Part shown: positions 10,195 through 22,685 of the stretch, in pieces
How the letters are laid out: every line of letters starts with the position of its first letter
Numbering within the stretch: position 1 is the first letter of the stretch
Assembly (NCBI RefSeq): GCF_040581485.1
Contig: NC_090134.1
Location: 14,065,501-14,129,500, forward strand
Length of the DNA stretch: 64,000 bases
Direction of reading: 5' to 3'
From: Linepithema humile
Taxonomy: Eukaryota > Arthropoda > Insecta > Hymenoptera > Formicidae
The notes under the pieces: model-generated
What the model saw: only the letters and a program-made list of their open reading frames with translations
Told to the model about the DNA's origin: nothing
The model's database searches: none
Program-made: the position numbers and the translations under genes

Positions 10195-10962
10195 TTACCT
10201 TTTTGTCAATATTGTTATTTTTATTTTATTATCTGACGTTATACAATCCAACCCTCCATATATATACGTGTCAGAAACATTTTTTATTATGTTGATAATT
10301 TCACTGCTGTCTTCAAAAAATGTTATTAGTGGTATGTAAATATTAATTTGTTCATCTATATATATATATCGTTCTGACAATTTTAAATACGAGCCTTTAC
10401 AAATCACCGAACAAAAACTTATAAATAGATTATCACATTTTAGAATATTATGATTGTTTTCTATTTCACTATTGCATGATAAACACCTTTTATTATTATA
10501 TATCAATACTATTTTAATTAATTTATCATATAAAATATTAAAATCTTTAAATGCTTTTAAGTGAAAATAATAATTATTATTATTTTCATAGAAATATCCT
10601 TTGAATTTAGAAAAATCTTTTGTGTCATCTATAAGTCTGAAGATATCATCTTTATTTTCTATAATATTTATGGGAACCAAATTTATATCTACTTTATCTA
10701 CATAATTAAACATAGTCCATATATTTCCAAAAAACACTTCACTGCACTTTATAGAGCAAAAAAATCCATACCTTTTTCTATCCCAAATATATTTCTCTAT
10801 TTTCCTGTTACAGTACCAGCATATATCTTTATTGTAGTTAAAATTTAACTGAGAATTATATACTTCATCAAATTCACTTTTTTTTTTAATATTAATATAA
10901 CTAAACACAGCTTCTTTTATTTCGTTTGTAGTAAAGTCTGTTCTGAATATATTTTTATTCAT
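10195..10962 (-). CDS. Late transcription factor VLTF-2 (A1L-type), expanded
   Basis: 255-aa homologue of poxvirus VLTF-2 (vaccinia A1L, about 150 aa), a zinc-binding trans-activator of late genes. The first zinc finger is CWYCN (about residues 49-53) with FCSIKC (about 69-74). A second similar unit occurs later: CLSCN (about 161-165) and FCSVICK (about 184-190). The C-terminal block with IPLITFFED and YGGLDC matches the conserved VLTF-2 tail. The protein is about 100 residues longer than the vaccinia form, apparently through duplication of the finger module. The frame is intact. It is divergent from the next gene, with start codons only five bases apart. Confidence 0.8.
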   Translation of the reverse strand: MNKNIFRTDFTTNEIKEAVFSYINIKKKSEFDEVYNSQLNFNYNKDICWYCNRKIEKYIWDRKRYGFFCSIKCSEVFFGNIWTMFNYVDKVDINLVPINIIENKDDIFRLIDDTKDFSKFKGYFYENNNNYYFHLKAFKDFNILYDKLIKIVLIYNNKRCLSCNSEIENNHNILKCDNLFISFCSVICKGSYLKLSERYIYIDEQINIYIPLITFFEDSSEIINIIKNVSDTYIYGGLDCITSDNKIKITILTKR

Positions 10963-10964
10963 CT

Positions 10965-10970
10965 TAAATG
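10965..10970 (+). promoter_or_regulatory. Late promoter/initiator TAAATG in a divergent gene pair
   Basis: TAAATG containing the ATG at 10968. The VLTF-2 ATG on the other strand ends at 10962-10960, so each promoter must lie inside the neighbouring coding sequence. Confidence 0.55.
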
Positions 10971-13856
10971 AGTTTGTTTTATTTTCCGGGAATTTTTAAT
11001 GTCAGTTTTCCTAATTTAAATAATATTATAAAAAAAAAGAGTGAATTAGATACTTATAACCTTAAAAATATTATTTCTATTAATAATGTAAAACATTTAA
11101 TTTTAAATGCTTTAGATGAAGAAGATAATAGTATATATAAAGAAATATATATACAATACTTAGAGTTTTATAAAAAAATAAATAATATTATACAAGATAT
11201 ATTTACAAAAAAAGAAATGCAAGATATATCAAAACTGGAAAATGAATATTATAATTTCATAACAGAAATAAGGAAAAAAGGTATTAATAAAAAATTAGAA
11301 GACATATCTAATTTTTTAGAAGATTATTTTAAAAAACATTTTAAGTATATTAAAAAATATATTAATAACGAAATAACACTGGATGATTTTACGAAAGAAT
11401 TGCAAAAGCCTATTATTTCAAGTAATGTAATATTAAATAGTATAAGGAATATAGACAATACCAATATTATGAATAAATTGTTAAAATACGAGAAAAAAAT
11501 CTATTATTTTGAAACGATAAGTACTATTAGTTATTTCTTTGTACTCGGTGATTATTGCAGAAAGAATAATATGACAATAAACAATTCATTTAAGTCAGTA
11601 TATAACAGTTTTATATTAGATAATTTTGATAACTTTAATTTACGATATTATTATATTTTAAAAATCTATTTTAGTTTGAATGAAAATTCCAACCATATAG
11701 ATAATATTGAAAAAGATATAAAAGAATATGAGAAATTAATTGATAACAGTATAATATCGAACTTGAAGGATAAAAATTACGAGTACTCTTCGATATATAA
11801 AGATAATATGCTTGTAGATTTATATGAAACAAATGAAAAACTAAAGGAAATGATTACCAAATATGATTTATATTCAGAAGAAATAAAGAAACTCAAGAAT
11901 GACATCGAAATATATTTCGAATCAGAAAAGTCAAAATACAATAGTTTCTTATCATCAATTAGTTCGATAGAAGATATAAAACATATATCTGATCATATTA
12001 AAAAGATTAATGAAGATGAAAAAAAATTATCAGATAAAGTTGATATTCAATTTATAAACATAGAGAAAAAGTTAAATGAATTAGAAAGTAAATATGATAG
12101 TGAGAAACCAAGATTGGAACAATACATCATTGATATTGTAAGTGAAATAAATACAAGAAATAATTCTTATTTTGATAAAATATACAAAATTATAGAAGAG
12201 TTAAAAGACAGAGTAAATAAATCTGAAAACGAGTTATCTATTATGAAAAATAACATTTCAAACGTTAGTGAAAAAAATTTTAATTTATTAAAGGATATAA
12301 ATACAGCTGCGAAGGAAATACAACGGATAATTGATAAAAACAAAGATAATAGTAAAAAAATAAAAATATTGGAAAAAAATATTGGAAGAATGTTGTAAAA
12401 CTAACAAATCTCTAGAAAAATTTATAGAAGAGACTTCAGATCATCATAAAAGAATAGATGAAAGACTGAAACTAATAGAAAATTTTATCAGAGTCAGATT
12501 TGGAGAGTGCAGTGATGAAAGTGATTGTAAAGGAGGAACGAAACATATTGATTATAAGAAGAAGTATGAAAAGTTTTATGGTAAAGATAAACTAATAACT
12601 GATGTAATAGATAAATATTATTTTATCAATGAATACAACAATAGAAAGAATTTATTTAACACCAAGTATTTTAATAACTGTAACTTTGAAAATGATCTGA
12701 ACGTAAAGAAGTATTCATATATTAAAAATATAAATAACGAAATAGAAGAGGAAAAGAGGAAAAGATTTTTTGACAAAATATCAGATTGTGAAATTCTCGA
12801 CCATTATGATGAAATAGTAGATAATGATGGTATAAAGAAAATGTCAATTTACGGAATAAAAATAAATACTATAAAATATGGAAATTATAGTTTTTATAAA
12901 TATTGTTTAGAATTACCATTCGATGATGAAGAGTTTGATATCGTGAATATAGTACACTCAGAAAATATAAAACCTTTAGATATAGAATTATCTTACAAAT
13001 ATATTGATACAATAACTAGGAAGAGAACTTTCATCAGAGAAACTTTGCTGGTCAAAATATATAATGAATTTTTGATAAGATTGAATGAACATATTGAATA
13101 TATTAAACAATTGAAGTGTAAATTACTTATTTTATATAAATCTGATGATATCGATGAAATAATAGTTTGTTCAAATGATAGAAAAAAAAAAAAATCGTAC
13201 ATTATATAAGATGTATAAAGAAATCATTAACTTATCCAGTAAAATAATATCTTCAAGTAATCTTAAGGACAAGAGTTTTTTTTTTTTTCAATGTATACAA
13301 CTATTGCCTAAAATTTATTAAAGTAGACAATGACTGTGTAATCACTGACAAGAATAAGTATTTTAACTTTATATTCCTAAAGAGTAAAGAGAAAACAATA
13401 ACAAATAATATTTCTAATATAATAGGAGGATCATACTCCATTTATGTTTTTAACGAAGAACTTCCATCAAACGAAAATGAGATAGATTTTGTAAATATGA
13501 CAACTTTAGATATTTCTGAATATTCTGATTATATAGAAAAAATTACAGATATTAACTTCTACTTTCCTTATAGAAAGGATTTCAAACTTTTAAAAAATTA
13601 CTTTTTGTACAAAAATGAATATTATTTATATAAAAATAGTATGTACAATATAAAAAAGGAAATGATAGAATTACATAATAAAATTTATAAAATACTACTA
13701 GATACTAAAACGAGCAATATAAGTGACTTTATTTCATTAAAGAATAAGTGTATTGAACTTTCAAAAAAAAGGAATTTAATAAATAATAAATTTTATCAAT
13801 TAAAGGACGAAAAGAATAAAAAAGATAGATATATATTTTTAAAATACATAAATTAA
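10968..13856 (+). pseudogene. Large coiled-coil viral gene broken by several homopolymer frameshifts
   Basis: Three main open blocks follow one another in different frames: 10968-12398, about 12382-13209, and about 13320-13856. Together they span roughly 960 codons. Long heptad-like coiled coil runs through residues about 260-470 of the first block and continues into the second, which supports one ancestral gene. The breaks coincide with homopolymers: an A run near 12370, a run of about thirteen A at 13186-13198, and a run of about thirteen T near 13277. The second block has CKGGTK (12526-12543) and the third an IIGGSY site. Size and layout would suit a major core precursor, but I see no diagnostic motif and do not assign it. 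Confidence 0.6.
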
Positions 13857-13908
13857 GAATATAATAGCAAAAATTATTACATAGAACTTTCAGGACAATT
13901 TAATGAAC

Positions 13909-14007
13909 TTATTGAGAAGTTATATCTGTAATATATTCCAAATATTTTGATTTGTCTCTAAAATATTCGTTAAAATTAACCTCATACATATTTATATAGT
14001 ATCTATA
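13909..14007 (-). pseudogene. C-terminal end of tryptophan-repeat gene, separated by a transposon
   Basis: Read on the minus strand, this short stretch continues the frame of the tryptophan-repeat gene at 23021-24375 once the transposon at 14008-23020 and one copy of its TA target duplication are removed. The frame runs about 32 codons to a TAA at 13909-13911. This is the missing 3' end of that gene. Confidence 0.75.
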
Positions 14008-15302
14008 CACCCAGAAAAAAGTTTCTTCGATTCAAAGAAAATTTCTTTCAATCAAAGAAATTTATGCATTGCTATACGGTCAAAGAAAAGTTTTTTTAAT
14101 TTGAAGAAATTTTTTGGTTAATTCTTTTTATTAGAAATAAAGAAATAATTTTGGTTATGCGACGTAAATTTTTTTTAAATGAAAGAAGTATATTTTGTAT
14201 ATGTAAGAAAAAATTTCTTTGCACATAATAATTTTTTTTTGTACGTAATAAAACATTTCCTTGCAAACAAGAAATATTTTGTTTATATTTAATAAAATAA
14301 ATCTTTACGTTCAAGAAATGTTCTTCTTGTATTTACTTAAAAAAGTTCTATATTGAAGAAATATTCTTTTTTCATTTTACCAAAAATTTTTGTAATTTCA
14401 ATAAAAGATATATTTTCATTGTAAAAGGATTAATTTTCAAAATAAATATATTTTTCTTCATTTTAATAACAGAATTTATTTAAATGATATAATTTCTTTA
14501 TTTAAATAAATGAATCAGTTTCTTCAAATGTCAAAATGATTTATTTCTCTAAATTAAATATCTAATGTTAAATGTTTGATTGCAGTTATTTTCTTTATGA
14601 AAAATAAAATTAATATTTTTAGCGTCTTTTTCCTATGCTGAGATATAATTTACAATCACTTGTGAAAACAAGAAACTAAAAATATTAATTTATTTTCTTA
14701 TGATGGAAACGATTGTAAATAAGTTTTAAAGTAATACACATTTGACGTAGAAAAATAAATCATTGTATACATACAAATATTTTTGCTGGCTTTTTTTAAA
14801 TGCAAGAAATTAATTTATTATTTATATTGTTTTTAATTACACATACATCTTATTGTTAGCTTATAAATATTATGTTAAATAACATAAAAACACAAATGCA
14901 TTTTTTTCTATTATTCTTTTTATTTGAACATCACACGTAATAATTATTATCTAAGATACAATGAAGGAAAAGATACTAAAGATGAACATTTTTTTAATTT
15001 CATGCCATTGTTATAAATAAAAAAATTTTTCCAAATTAAAAAACAATAAAAAATTTAACTCAACAAAAAGCCTCTTTTTTAAACTAATTCATAAAAGTTA
15101 CATAAAATATAATTACATTAAAAATACATTGAAGAAACGAAGGTCCTTACATTAAACTTTTACTGCAATACTTTGCTATGTAAATTTTAAGTAACTTATT
15201 TATTATAAATATATCTTATTTTATTATATCATATTATCACAAAGGTTTTGTTTGCACCTTTCTTTTATACATCCTAAATGTGTTAAGTACTTAAATCTAT
15301 AT

Positions 15303-15372
15303 TTAAAACACAAAATCTGCAAAACGAATTTCATATCTGCTGAAATCCATTTTGCAGATTTTGTATTTTAAA
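15303..15372. repeat. Short hairpin inside the CACTA-like element
   Basis: AAAACACAAAATCTGCAAAA on the left faces TTTTGCAGATTTTGTATTTT on the right, separated by about 25 bp. No gene is associated. Confidence 0.6.
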
Positions 15373-15591
15373 TGAAACGTATATCAAATAAATTTTCCTT
15401 GTTAAGAAAAAAAATACAAAAAGTTTTTTTAACGGTTTACTTAATATTTAAAGAATGAAAGGAACATTTTTGTACGCTTTTTTATAATCTAAATAATGAA
15501 ACGTAACTGTAAAAGCTTCTTTAAAATGTTAATATCACGAGTTATTTTTGTACTTTTTTTCCCTATTTTATTGCAAATACTTTGTTTAAAA

Positions 15592-17736
15592 TTACGATTC
15601 ATTATATACTATAAAGTATTTTCCGTCTCCTGAACTTTGAACACAGGTTGGAAATTTGTTGAACAATTTGTCGTAAGTGACGGAAGATAAGTTATTAGTT
15701 ATTTTAACTTGGAATGCACAGACATGCGATGACCAACCATAAGTAAATATTTTTTTTATTAAAAAAAGACACTTTTTTTCGACATTGACTAAAATATTAA
15801 CGATTTCAGCAAAAAGTGGTACATGATCTTTGTATCCTGTGGTTATTACCATAGATGGTTTATAAGTAACATTTTCAATAGTAATCCATGGCACTGAATG
15901 TACTGTAGAATTTACATAGAAATTTTCGGGCAATATATGATTTATATCTCGTAATGTTTCATCTGTAATTACTTCAGCATTGCCATATTCTATCCTATCA
16001 ATAAGGGAATCTTTGCACATAAAACTGTAGCATTGCTGTAACTGATTCTTTATGGCAAGTGTATATGGTAAGTTTACTCGTGAATTTGATACGTGAGCCG
16101 TTACTTTTGAAGGTTTATGTTTAGCTTCCGGCCTCATACACCAGACATTCCTAAGTGGACCAATAAGTTCTATTGTTCTCGGATAATGCAAAAGAAAATG
16201 ATGTTTCGGCTTTAACGTTTCTCCAAACAATTGTATATAAAGTTCATGGTGTTCAGTAATTAATGTCTTCAAAAGAGTAATGCAATCTTTATTAAAATAT
16301 CTCAAATTGATAATGTCACCAATATTTCTAAGATATAAATACAAATTCCAGTATTCATCGTTCACTGGAATACAATCGCCAATTATAATTCCAAGATATT
16401 TGACAAAAGTTAAAGTTTCAGAAGCCGAAAAATTTAATTTCTTCTGCATTAGTTTCTCTTTTTTTAAACACGGTACAGCATTTCCTTTGTCTGCAGGGCC
16501 ATAATTAAATGCCATGATTCTATCATTAATATTTTGTAATGTAAAACGTTTTATTTGTATATAATGCAATAATAATGCGCTTAAGTCATACACACAGACA
16601 CCCTCCCAAAAATCATGCATTGAGTCGAAAAACACGTTTTCAATTACATGAAAAGAAGGTAAATCATTCCATACGCAATATTCAGTTAAACCTGTTTCGA
16701 AAACATCAGATTTAAGATCTTCTTCATAATCTCTGCTTTGACGCAATAAATTAGGATCCTCCATAGTTTGACTTTGATATTGTTTTTTCTCAATCTTACA
16801 CAAACGACAGATTCGATTAGCTGAAAAACTTGTAACAAATCCACAAATTTGATGTATTCCCAAATTATCGCCAGTAACGAGAATGCAAGAAAAGTAAACT
16901 GTAACGTTATTAATCAGCAATCCATTTCTTTCTAAATCATGTAATTCTTCTAAGAGAGGCTTGAAAGTTGCTTTATTCCCAAATGTCTTTCTGTCCGTAT
17001 CACGAAATAATAAAGTTAAAAAAATATGCTTTAATGCAGATTGAAACTGTGGAGGTAAAGTGGGTAACATAAAGTACGTTGCTCCTATCTTATCAACCCC
17101 AGTATGAGAACCTAAAACATTATTTGTTTCGTATTCGTCGAAATAAACTATGAGTGGAATTACAATATTATCATCAAATTTATTTCTTATTTGAGTCCAT
17201 AATTTTCCATGTACAATATTGCACATGTATTGTGGCTCTATTTTATTGTATAAATAGTCCATGTAATCTAAAATAATCTGTAAAAAATCGGGTAAGCTAA
17301 GAAAAATGCTGAGAACTTTTTTTACTGAAATAAATTGCCCTTTGATATTTTCAGTTTCCTCCGTCTTTATACCGTTAATTAATTTATAGGTTTTAGCTTC
17401 ACCAATTATATATGATTTTGGTTCAATAAAAAATCCTGTACTCTTAAAATATTGTAGTCTTTTATATTCTGTGTTGAGACCTTGTAGGGGATTGCTTGCA
17501 GTGCTAAACATAATTTCCAATTCGTTCTTGTCCATTGCAGTAAAACTTTCTTTTTCAAGGATATTAAAAACTTTTTCTTTTAAAATATCGAACATACCAC
17601 ATTGCCAAAATTCTTCAGTAAAATTAATACAATTTTGTACAACATTTCGAGGAACTGTTGTTTGATTATGTAATTTAGCTACAAAAAGTCCTGCTGAATC
17701 TTTTATTACATTGTTTAAATCTCTGAGTGTACCATT
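15592..17736 (-). CDS. CACTA/EnSpm-type transposase, main exon
   Basis: Main exon of a transposase resembling the insect EnSpm (TNP2-like) proteins. The frame is open from an AG acceptor at 17737-17738 down to the stop at 15592, about 714 codons. A probable catalytic-core segment is IVYFDEYETNNVLGSHTG, where the acidic DE pair and the N-x-LGSHxG motif are typical of this group; a second motif is FFDSMHDFWEGVC, and a later segment has ITEHHELY. A zinc-ribbon-like CRLCKIEK sits between them. The frame is intact, so the element may be young. The N-terminal zinc-finger exon lies upstream at 17737-18051. Confidence 0.75.
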   Translation of the reverse strand, partial: NGTLRDLNNVIKDSAGLFVAKLHNQTTVPRNVVQNCINFTEEFWQCGMFDILKEKVFNILEKESFTAMDKNELEIMFSTASNPLQGLNTEYKRLQYFKSTGFFIEPKSYIIGEAKTYKLINGIKTEETENIKGQFISVKKVLSIFLSLPDFLQIILDYMDYLYNKIEPQYMCNIVHGKLWTQIRNKFDDNIVIPLIVYFDEYETNNVLGSHTGVDKIGATYFMLPTLPPQFQSALKHIFLTLLFRDTDRKTFGNKATFKPLLEELHDLERNGLLINNVTVYFSCILVTGDNLGIHQICGFVTSFSANRICRLCKIEKKQYQSQTMEDPNLLRQSRDYEEDLKSDVFETGLTEYCVWNDLPSFHVIENVFFDSMHDFWEGVCVYDLSALLLHYIQIKRFTLQNINDRIMAFNYGPADKGNAVPCLKKEKLMQKKLNFSASETLTFVKYLGIIIGDCIPVNDEYWNLYLYLRNIGDIINLRYFNKDCITLLKTLITEHHELYIQLFGETLKPKHHFLLHYPRTIELIGPLRNVWCMRPEAKHKPSKVTAHVSNSRVNLPYTLAIKNQLQQCYSFMCKDSLIDRIEYGNAEVITDETLRDINHILPENFYVNSTVHSVPWITIENVTYKPSMVITTGYKDHVPLFAEIVNILVNVEKKCLFLIKKIFTYGWSSHVCAFQVKITNNLSSVTYDKLFNKFPTCVQSSGDGKYFIVYNES

Positions 17737-17749
17737 CTAAAAATTTGTG

Positions 17750-18051
17750 AAAGATTTCTTAGATGGGGAAGATAAGATAGGTTCTGTTAACAATATTGGA
17801 AAAGAAACAGATTCTAGTTTAATATTTGAAGAATTACTTGTCTTATGTATATATTTTTCTTTTTCATGGCTATGCTTTCTATCTAAATGTTTTTTAAAAG
17901 CCCATGCGTCTTGAAACTCACTAATGCAATTTTGTTGTTTACATATATATTTATTGCGAGAAATGATAAAATGAAAAAATTTTAAATGACGCAATAAAAG
18001 AGATGAAGTAGGTGCTGAAAAATGACAAATATAGCAAATAAACATTTTCAT
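17750..18051 (-). CDS. C2H2 zinc-finger N-terminal exon of the CACTA-like transposase
   Basis: Encodes two C2H2-type fingers: CYICHFSAPTSSLLLRHLKFFH, and CKQQNCISEF...HLDRKH. It lies directly upstream of the transposase exon in the same orientation, with a probable splice acceptor at 17737. The exact donor site is uncertain. The same finger arrangement appears at 52760-53089, in another element of this type. Role: probably DNA binding at transposon ends. Confidence 0.55.
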
Positions 18052-18199
18052 ATTATAATTTAGAAAGATAATTGTTAATGAGTAGGAGACTCTACTGTGA
18101 GGTGGTGTATGAGGCAATATCTGAGCATTCAAGTTCGTCTAACTGTAATAAGACCCTAAAATTATATATTATAGTTACGTAAGAAGATAATCTAAATAT

Positions 18200-21061
18200 G
18201 TTACATGTTTTGTACAGTACTAACGAGAGTTGCAACGCAAGGCAGCTTTTTGTCCCACGGGGTCGTAAAAGAATATACAATTTTTTGAATAAAAAGCCAA
18301 ATTGGTTCACTTGGTTTTGGATACTTCGCGTGCAAAACATGAAAGCTTTTGAAGCATAGGTCTACAGCAGCTAGAATACTTGGAAAGCGATACCTTGTGT
18401 CATCTATGTTTACGTAATATCCAGTGACTTCTGACAATGTTGGTCCTACTGCGATGATGAGAGGTTGAAGTTGAACACCAAAATTGGCATACTTATCTCG
18501 CATTCCGGTTAGTGCTTTATCGATGTCGCCTGGAGTCTGAAATTTCAATATTGCTACATTTCCATGATTTATTTTTGAAGATAATTACTTTATTGACAAT
18601 AAAAAGACACATTAACTTTATAATTTTTCAAAAAATAATGATACAATAATAAAGTATTTGAAAGTAAGATATGCTATTCCAAATTTTTTAATTACGATTT
18701 ATAAAAATATTTAATTAAAGATCAATAATCTTCGACATTAATTTAGAATATACATATATGTTTTTAAATTATTTATTTACCTTCACATGCAAAATAAAAG
18801 ACGCCTGTGCTTCTTCAATAGTTGGTTTCCAAATGGTCTTTGATTTTTTGATTTTACATACTGGTGGACACAGAGCTGGTAAAAGAAGTAACAACTTCAA
18901 GTTTCTTTCTTCTGTAAAGCATGATTTTGTTATTTAACACAAATACCAATTATTTTATTCCAAAATATTTATTCAATTAAAATATTAATCCTATAATTTA
19001 CCCTCAGACACTGTAGGAAAAGAGAGAGTCTCAAGTAACTCCTTAGCAGCATTATCTTTTATTTCAATTTTCATTAAATCATGAAGTTTATTTGACAATT
19101 CTGGCCACGTAGCATATAACATACCTTCTCTTCCTTTTTCGTACATAAAATCGCTTTCAATCTATAAAAAAACATTTCTTGTATTACTTAATCACAACAA
19201 AATTTTATTTTCAGTATTTCATGCAGATAAAAGAGTGCATTTGTTCTTACCAACTCATATCCACAAGGTTGTTTTAAAACTGAATATTTATCAAATATCT
19301 CTTTAACACTTCCTACGTTATATTGAAATTCTCGCAATCTAACTTCAACACTCAATTGCCAGTGATTGATAACGTTTCTCCACGGGGCATTATTATTTAA
19401 CAACCAAACAATGTGTTCATTGGGAGAATTGTCAGCAGCTAATAAAATTTTAAGAAATTAAATATTTTTAACAAAAAAATTTAATCGCATTTTAAAGAAA
19501 TCTATAAAAACGAAAGTCAAAAGACATTGAAAAAAAATAGACATAGACAAAAAATTTTTTTTTAAATTTATGTAGACTTTTAATTTTAGAGAAATAAAAA
19601 TTTTCTTACAAGTACAATTTTTCTCTTCACTTTCAACCTCAGAATTTTTCGATTCGATTAAACCTAATTCTTTTTGAGCAGTTCGCCAGTTTCTATATTT
19701 GTCAACAAGCTTCCCACGTGAAATAGTCTGATTTTTATTTTCTGTTTTCGGAGGAATGAAATATGTTTCTGGAGTTTCTTTCGTGAAGACGTCACACAAT
19801 TTATTAGTTAAAATTTCAAAGTGATAATTTATTAATTCTGGCCTAAAAAAAATAATTTATGTATTTTCGTAAAATTTCAAAAAGTTTAAGTCATTTTAAA
19901 ATATAAATATGTAAATACTAAATAAACATGTGAATAAATTTCATTACATTTATTTTAAATTATTTAAAAATAATAGGAACTATCTGTTTAAATCTGAATG
20001 AGTGGAAATTTAGCAGTATCAATGAAAGTGTCAAATTAGTGTCAGTTAAGTGATTATATTATTATTCAAATAAAAAAAGAATCAATTTAATAAAAACTTT
20101 ATTACTTTTTTACTAGTATATTGATCTTAATTTCGATAAATAAAACCAAAAGCAAATAGTCTTTGACCAAAGCAAAAACCTACTTTTTACTTCGAACACA
20201 GTTAATCTTTTAAAAGTTAAAGTTAAATCAATAATCTGGTAAAATATTAATAAATTTATTAAGATAATAAAAATAAAGATTACGAACAAATCCTATATTT
20301 GAAAGTAAAATGAGGCATGTAAGTATTTTTAGGTACTTACACCTGTAGTTCATCGTGAGTCAACAATGATGGAATTTCCAGCAACGATCTAATAATTAAA
20401 TCGACTAAAATTTTCCGAATATTTCGTGGTAGAATTTTATCTCGATATTTCGCCAAAATCTTCTGGCCAGTGAATGTTTGATTCAAGAGGTGAATCAAAT
20501 TCTATAAAAATGTGCGATTACTTTTGCTATAATAAGAATAAGATTACAATAGGAAATTCATGTAATAAAAAAAAAATATCTTACGAGTGAATGGAAATTA
20601 GAAAAAACGTTTTCGTAAAATATTTCAAGCTGAGTGTTTTCAGTAATTAATAAATCACAATCAGCATTCTTCGATCGTAGTTTTTTAGAAACTTCGCTTG
20701 CCTCTTGCGATGTGGTGTGCCTTTTCATAGTTATTGCCTCAGCCTTCTTCAAATTATTTTTATCAAATTAAAATAAAATTGTTTTTTTCTTTAACCAATA
20801 ATATGAATATATATTTTAATTTGAAAATTGATAGTGTATAATTTAACATTTCAAAAATATGTAATTTAAAAAAATGGATATTACCGTTGATTCCTGTTCT
20901 TTTTGAATCACGATTGGAATTTTGTCTAGAGTTATCCCTTGATAAAGATGTAATTTATTTACAAAATCTTCACGTCTCTCTTGTAGCGAAAATAGTTCTT
21001 CTATCAATGGATCTGGAGGATCTAAAGGTAGTTGCAAAAGAACATCGTGATCGATACACAA
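18200..21061 (-). CDS. Second gene of the CACTA-like element, multi-exon, unknown function
   Basis: A set of short coding exons separated by introns with A+T-rich sequence: about 20890-21061, 20584-20752, 19614-19799, 19249-19403, 19005-19160, 18782-18915 and 18201-18540. Exon products include IEELFSLQERREDFVNKL, GKLVDKYRNWRTAQKELG, WRNVINHWQLSVE, and a C-terminal block with RYRFPSILAAVDLCFKSFHV. The layout resembles the six-exon gene at 53359-55492, and proteins of this kind are common in ant genomes, where they are sometimes labelled SAM-domain-like. I cannot assign a function. Exon ends are approximate. Confidence 0.5.
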
Positions 21062-21941
21062 ACCTAAAAGAAAAAAAAAAAATTTTTTGGAATATTTCTT
21101 TTTAAATAAAAGTAAGTCATTTATAATTTAAGGACAAAAAACAGGAATAATAATAAAGGAGGATTACAAAAGTATCTTATAAAAATGCTATTACATGTAG
21201 CATTTTTATAAGATACTTTTATTATAATATACTTTTTTTAACAAAAAGATACTTTTAGTAGCAAAAATATTAAACGCAACGTTCATACGTTTACACGAAC
21301 GTGTTCGACATCTTTTCCCACCCAGCGGATCGCGTGTTATGCACGAAAACATTTCTTTGCGCTTCATATTTTTTATATTAAATTTAGCACTTTAATAAAA
21401 ATATGATGTAATAAAAACATTGTGTATCATCGATGTAGCATAACGACCTGCTTCACGAATAACTGACGCCATGTGTTTTCCTGATTTAACCTCTTTAGAA
21501 CGATCGTTGACTAAAGTCGACAGCCACAATATATGTATATATTATAAAATTAATACTTACGATAAAAATGAGGTATTGTATCTGCAAATCCCCACGATGC
21601 AAGTAGATCGCACACTTTTTTATCGAACCTTGCGAACTACTCACTTTTATGGGATTTCAAAATTTTTTTGTACGTAAAAACACACGGCTAATATTCACGT
21701 TGCACAAGAAACAGAACAGAATAATACAAGACAGATAACTAGTTTGTCCGGTATTATCCTGTTTAGAACAGACCCAGAGCTGCTCCAGTAAAGCTAAAAC
21801 GAACAAGCCCAATGTACGATGTACGCCGCGTTACCGAATACACAGGAATGCTAACCGTTTCTCGCTTCCTCTGTCACGGTCAAGGCAGCATTGTTCTTCT
21901 GTTTAGACAAAAGTGTGTGATCGCACAAAAACATATACACT

Positions 21942-22685
21942 CACCCGAAAAAAAAGCGGTACACTGAAAATGTGGGAAAAATTCATCAAATTTCAACTGA
22001 CGATAACTTCGTAAATAATAAAGATAGAAAGTTCTATAAAATATGGAAATGAAGCTAAAAATCTCTGCTTTAAGAATCAATTTATTTCAATGTTGCAAAA
22101 TAAATTTATTGAAAATGGCGGATGACAAAGCGCGAGCATGCAAAATTGAAAAATAATGGTTCGAGTTTGCGACGGTGCACGGTATAAACAAAAAATTGTA
22201 GCTTATTGGGATCAAAAGCGTACGAAAGTACAGAGTCTCCTCTTTAAAATGCTTTTTTATGCATCTTGATACGATGATTTTTCGCCGAGAGATTCGCATT
22301 TGAAGTAAGAATCTGCCTTTTTCTTCAAATGCGAATCTCTCGGCGAAAAATCATCGTATCGAGATGCATAAAAAAGCATTTTAAAGAGGAGACTCTGTAC
22401 TTTCGTACGCTTTTGATCCCAATAAGCTACAATTTTTTGTTTATACCGTGCACCGTCGCAAACTCGAACCATTATTTTTCAATTTTGCATGCTCGCGCTT
22501 TGTCATCCGCCATTTTCAATAAATTTATTTTGCAACATTGAAATAAATTGATTCTTAAAGTAGAGATTTTTAGCTTCATTTCCATATTTTATAGAACTTT
22601 CTATCTTTATTATTTACGAAGTTATCGTCAGTTGAAATTTGATGAATTTTTCCCACATTTTCAGTGTACCGCTTTTTTTTCGGGT
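21942..22685. repeat. 744-bp near-perfect palindromic (foldback) element
   Basis: CACCCGAAAAAAAAGCGGTA at the left end is complemented at the right end, and nearly all intervening sequence is self-complementary, so a 70-codon frame on one arm is repeated exactly on the other strand of the other arm. The centre is near 22314-22320. It is a foldback or MITE-type element nested in the right end of the CACTA-like transposon. Confidence 0.9.

Noticed and set aside
22087..22541. Two identical 70-aa proteins on opposite strands
   Set aside because: They come from the two arms of a palindromic repeat; no coding signature.
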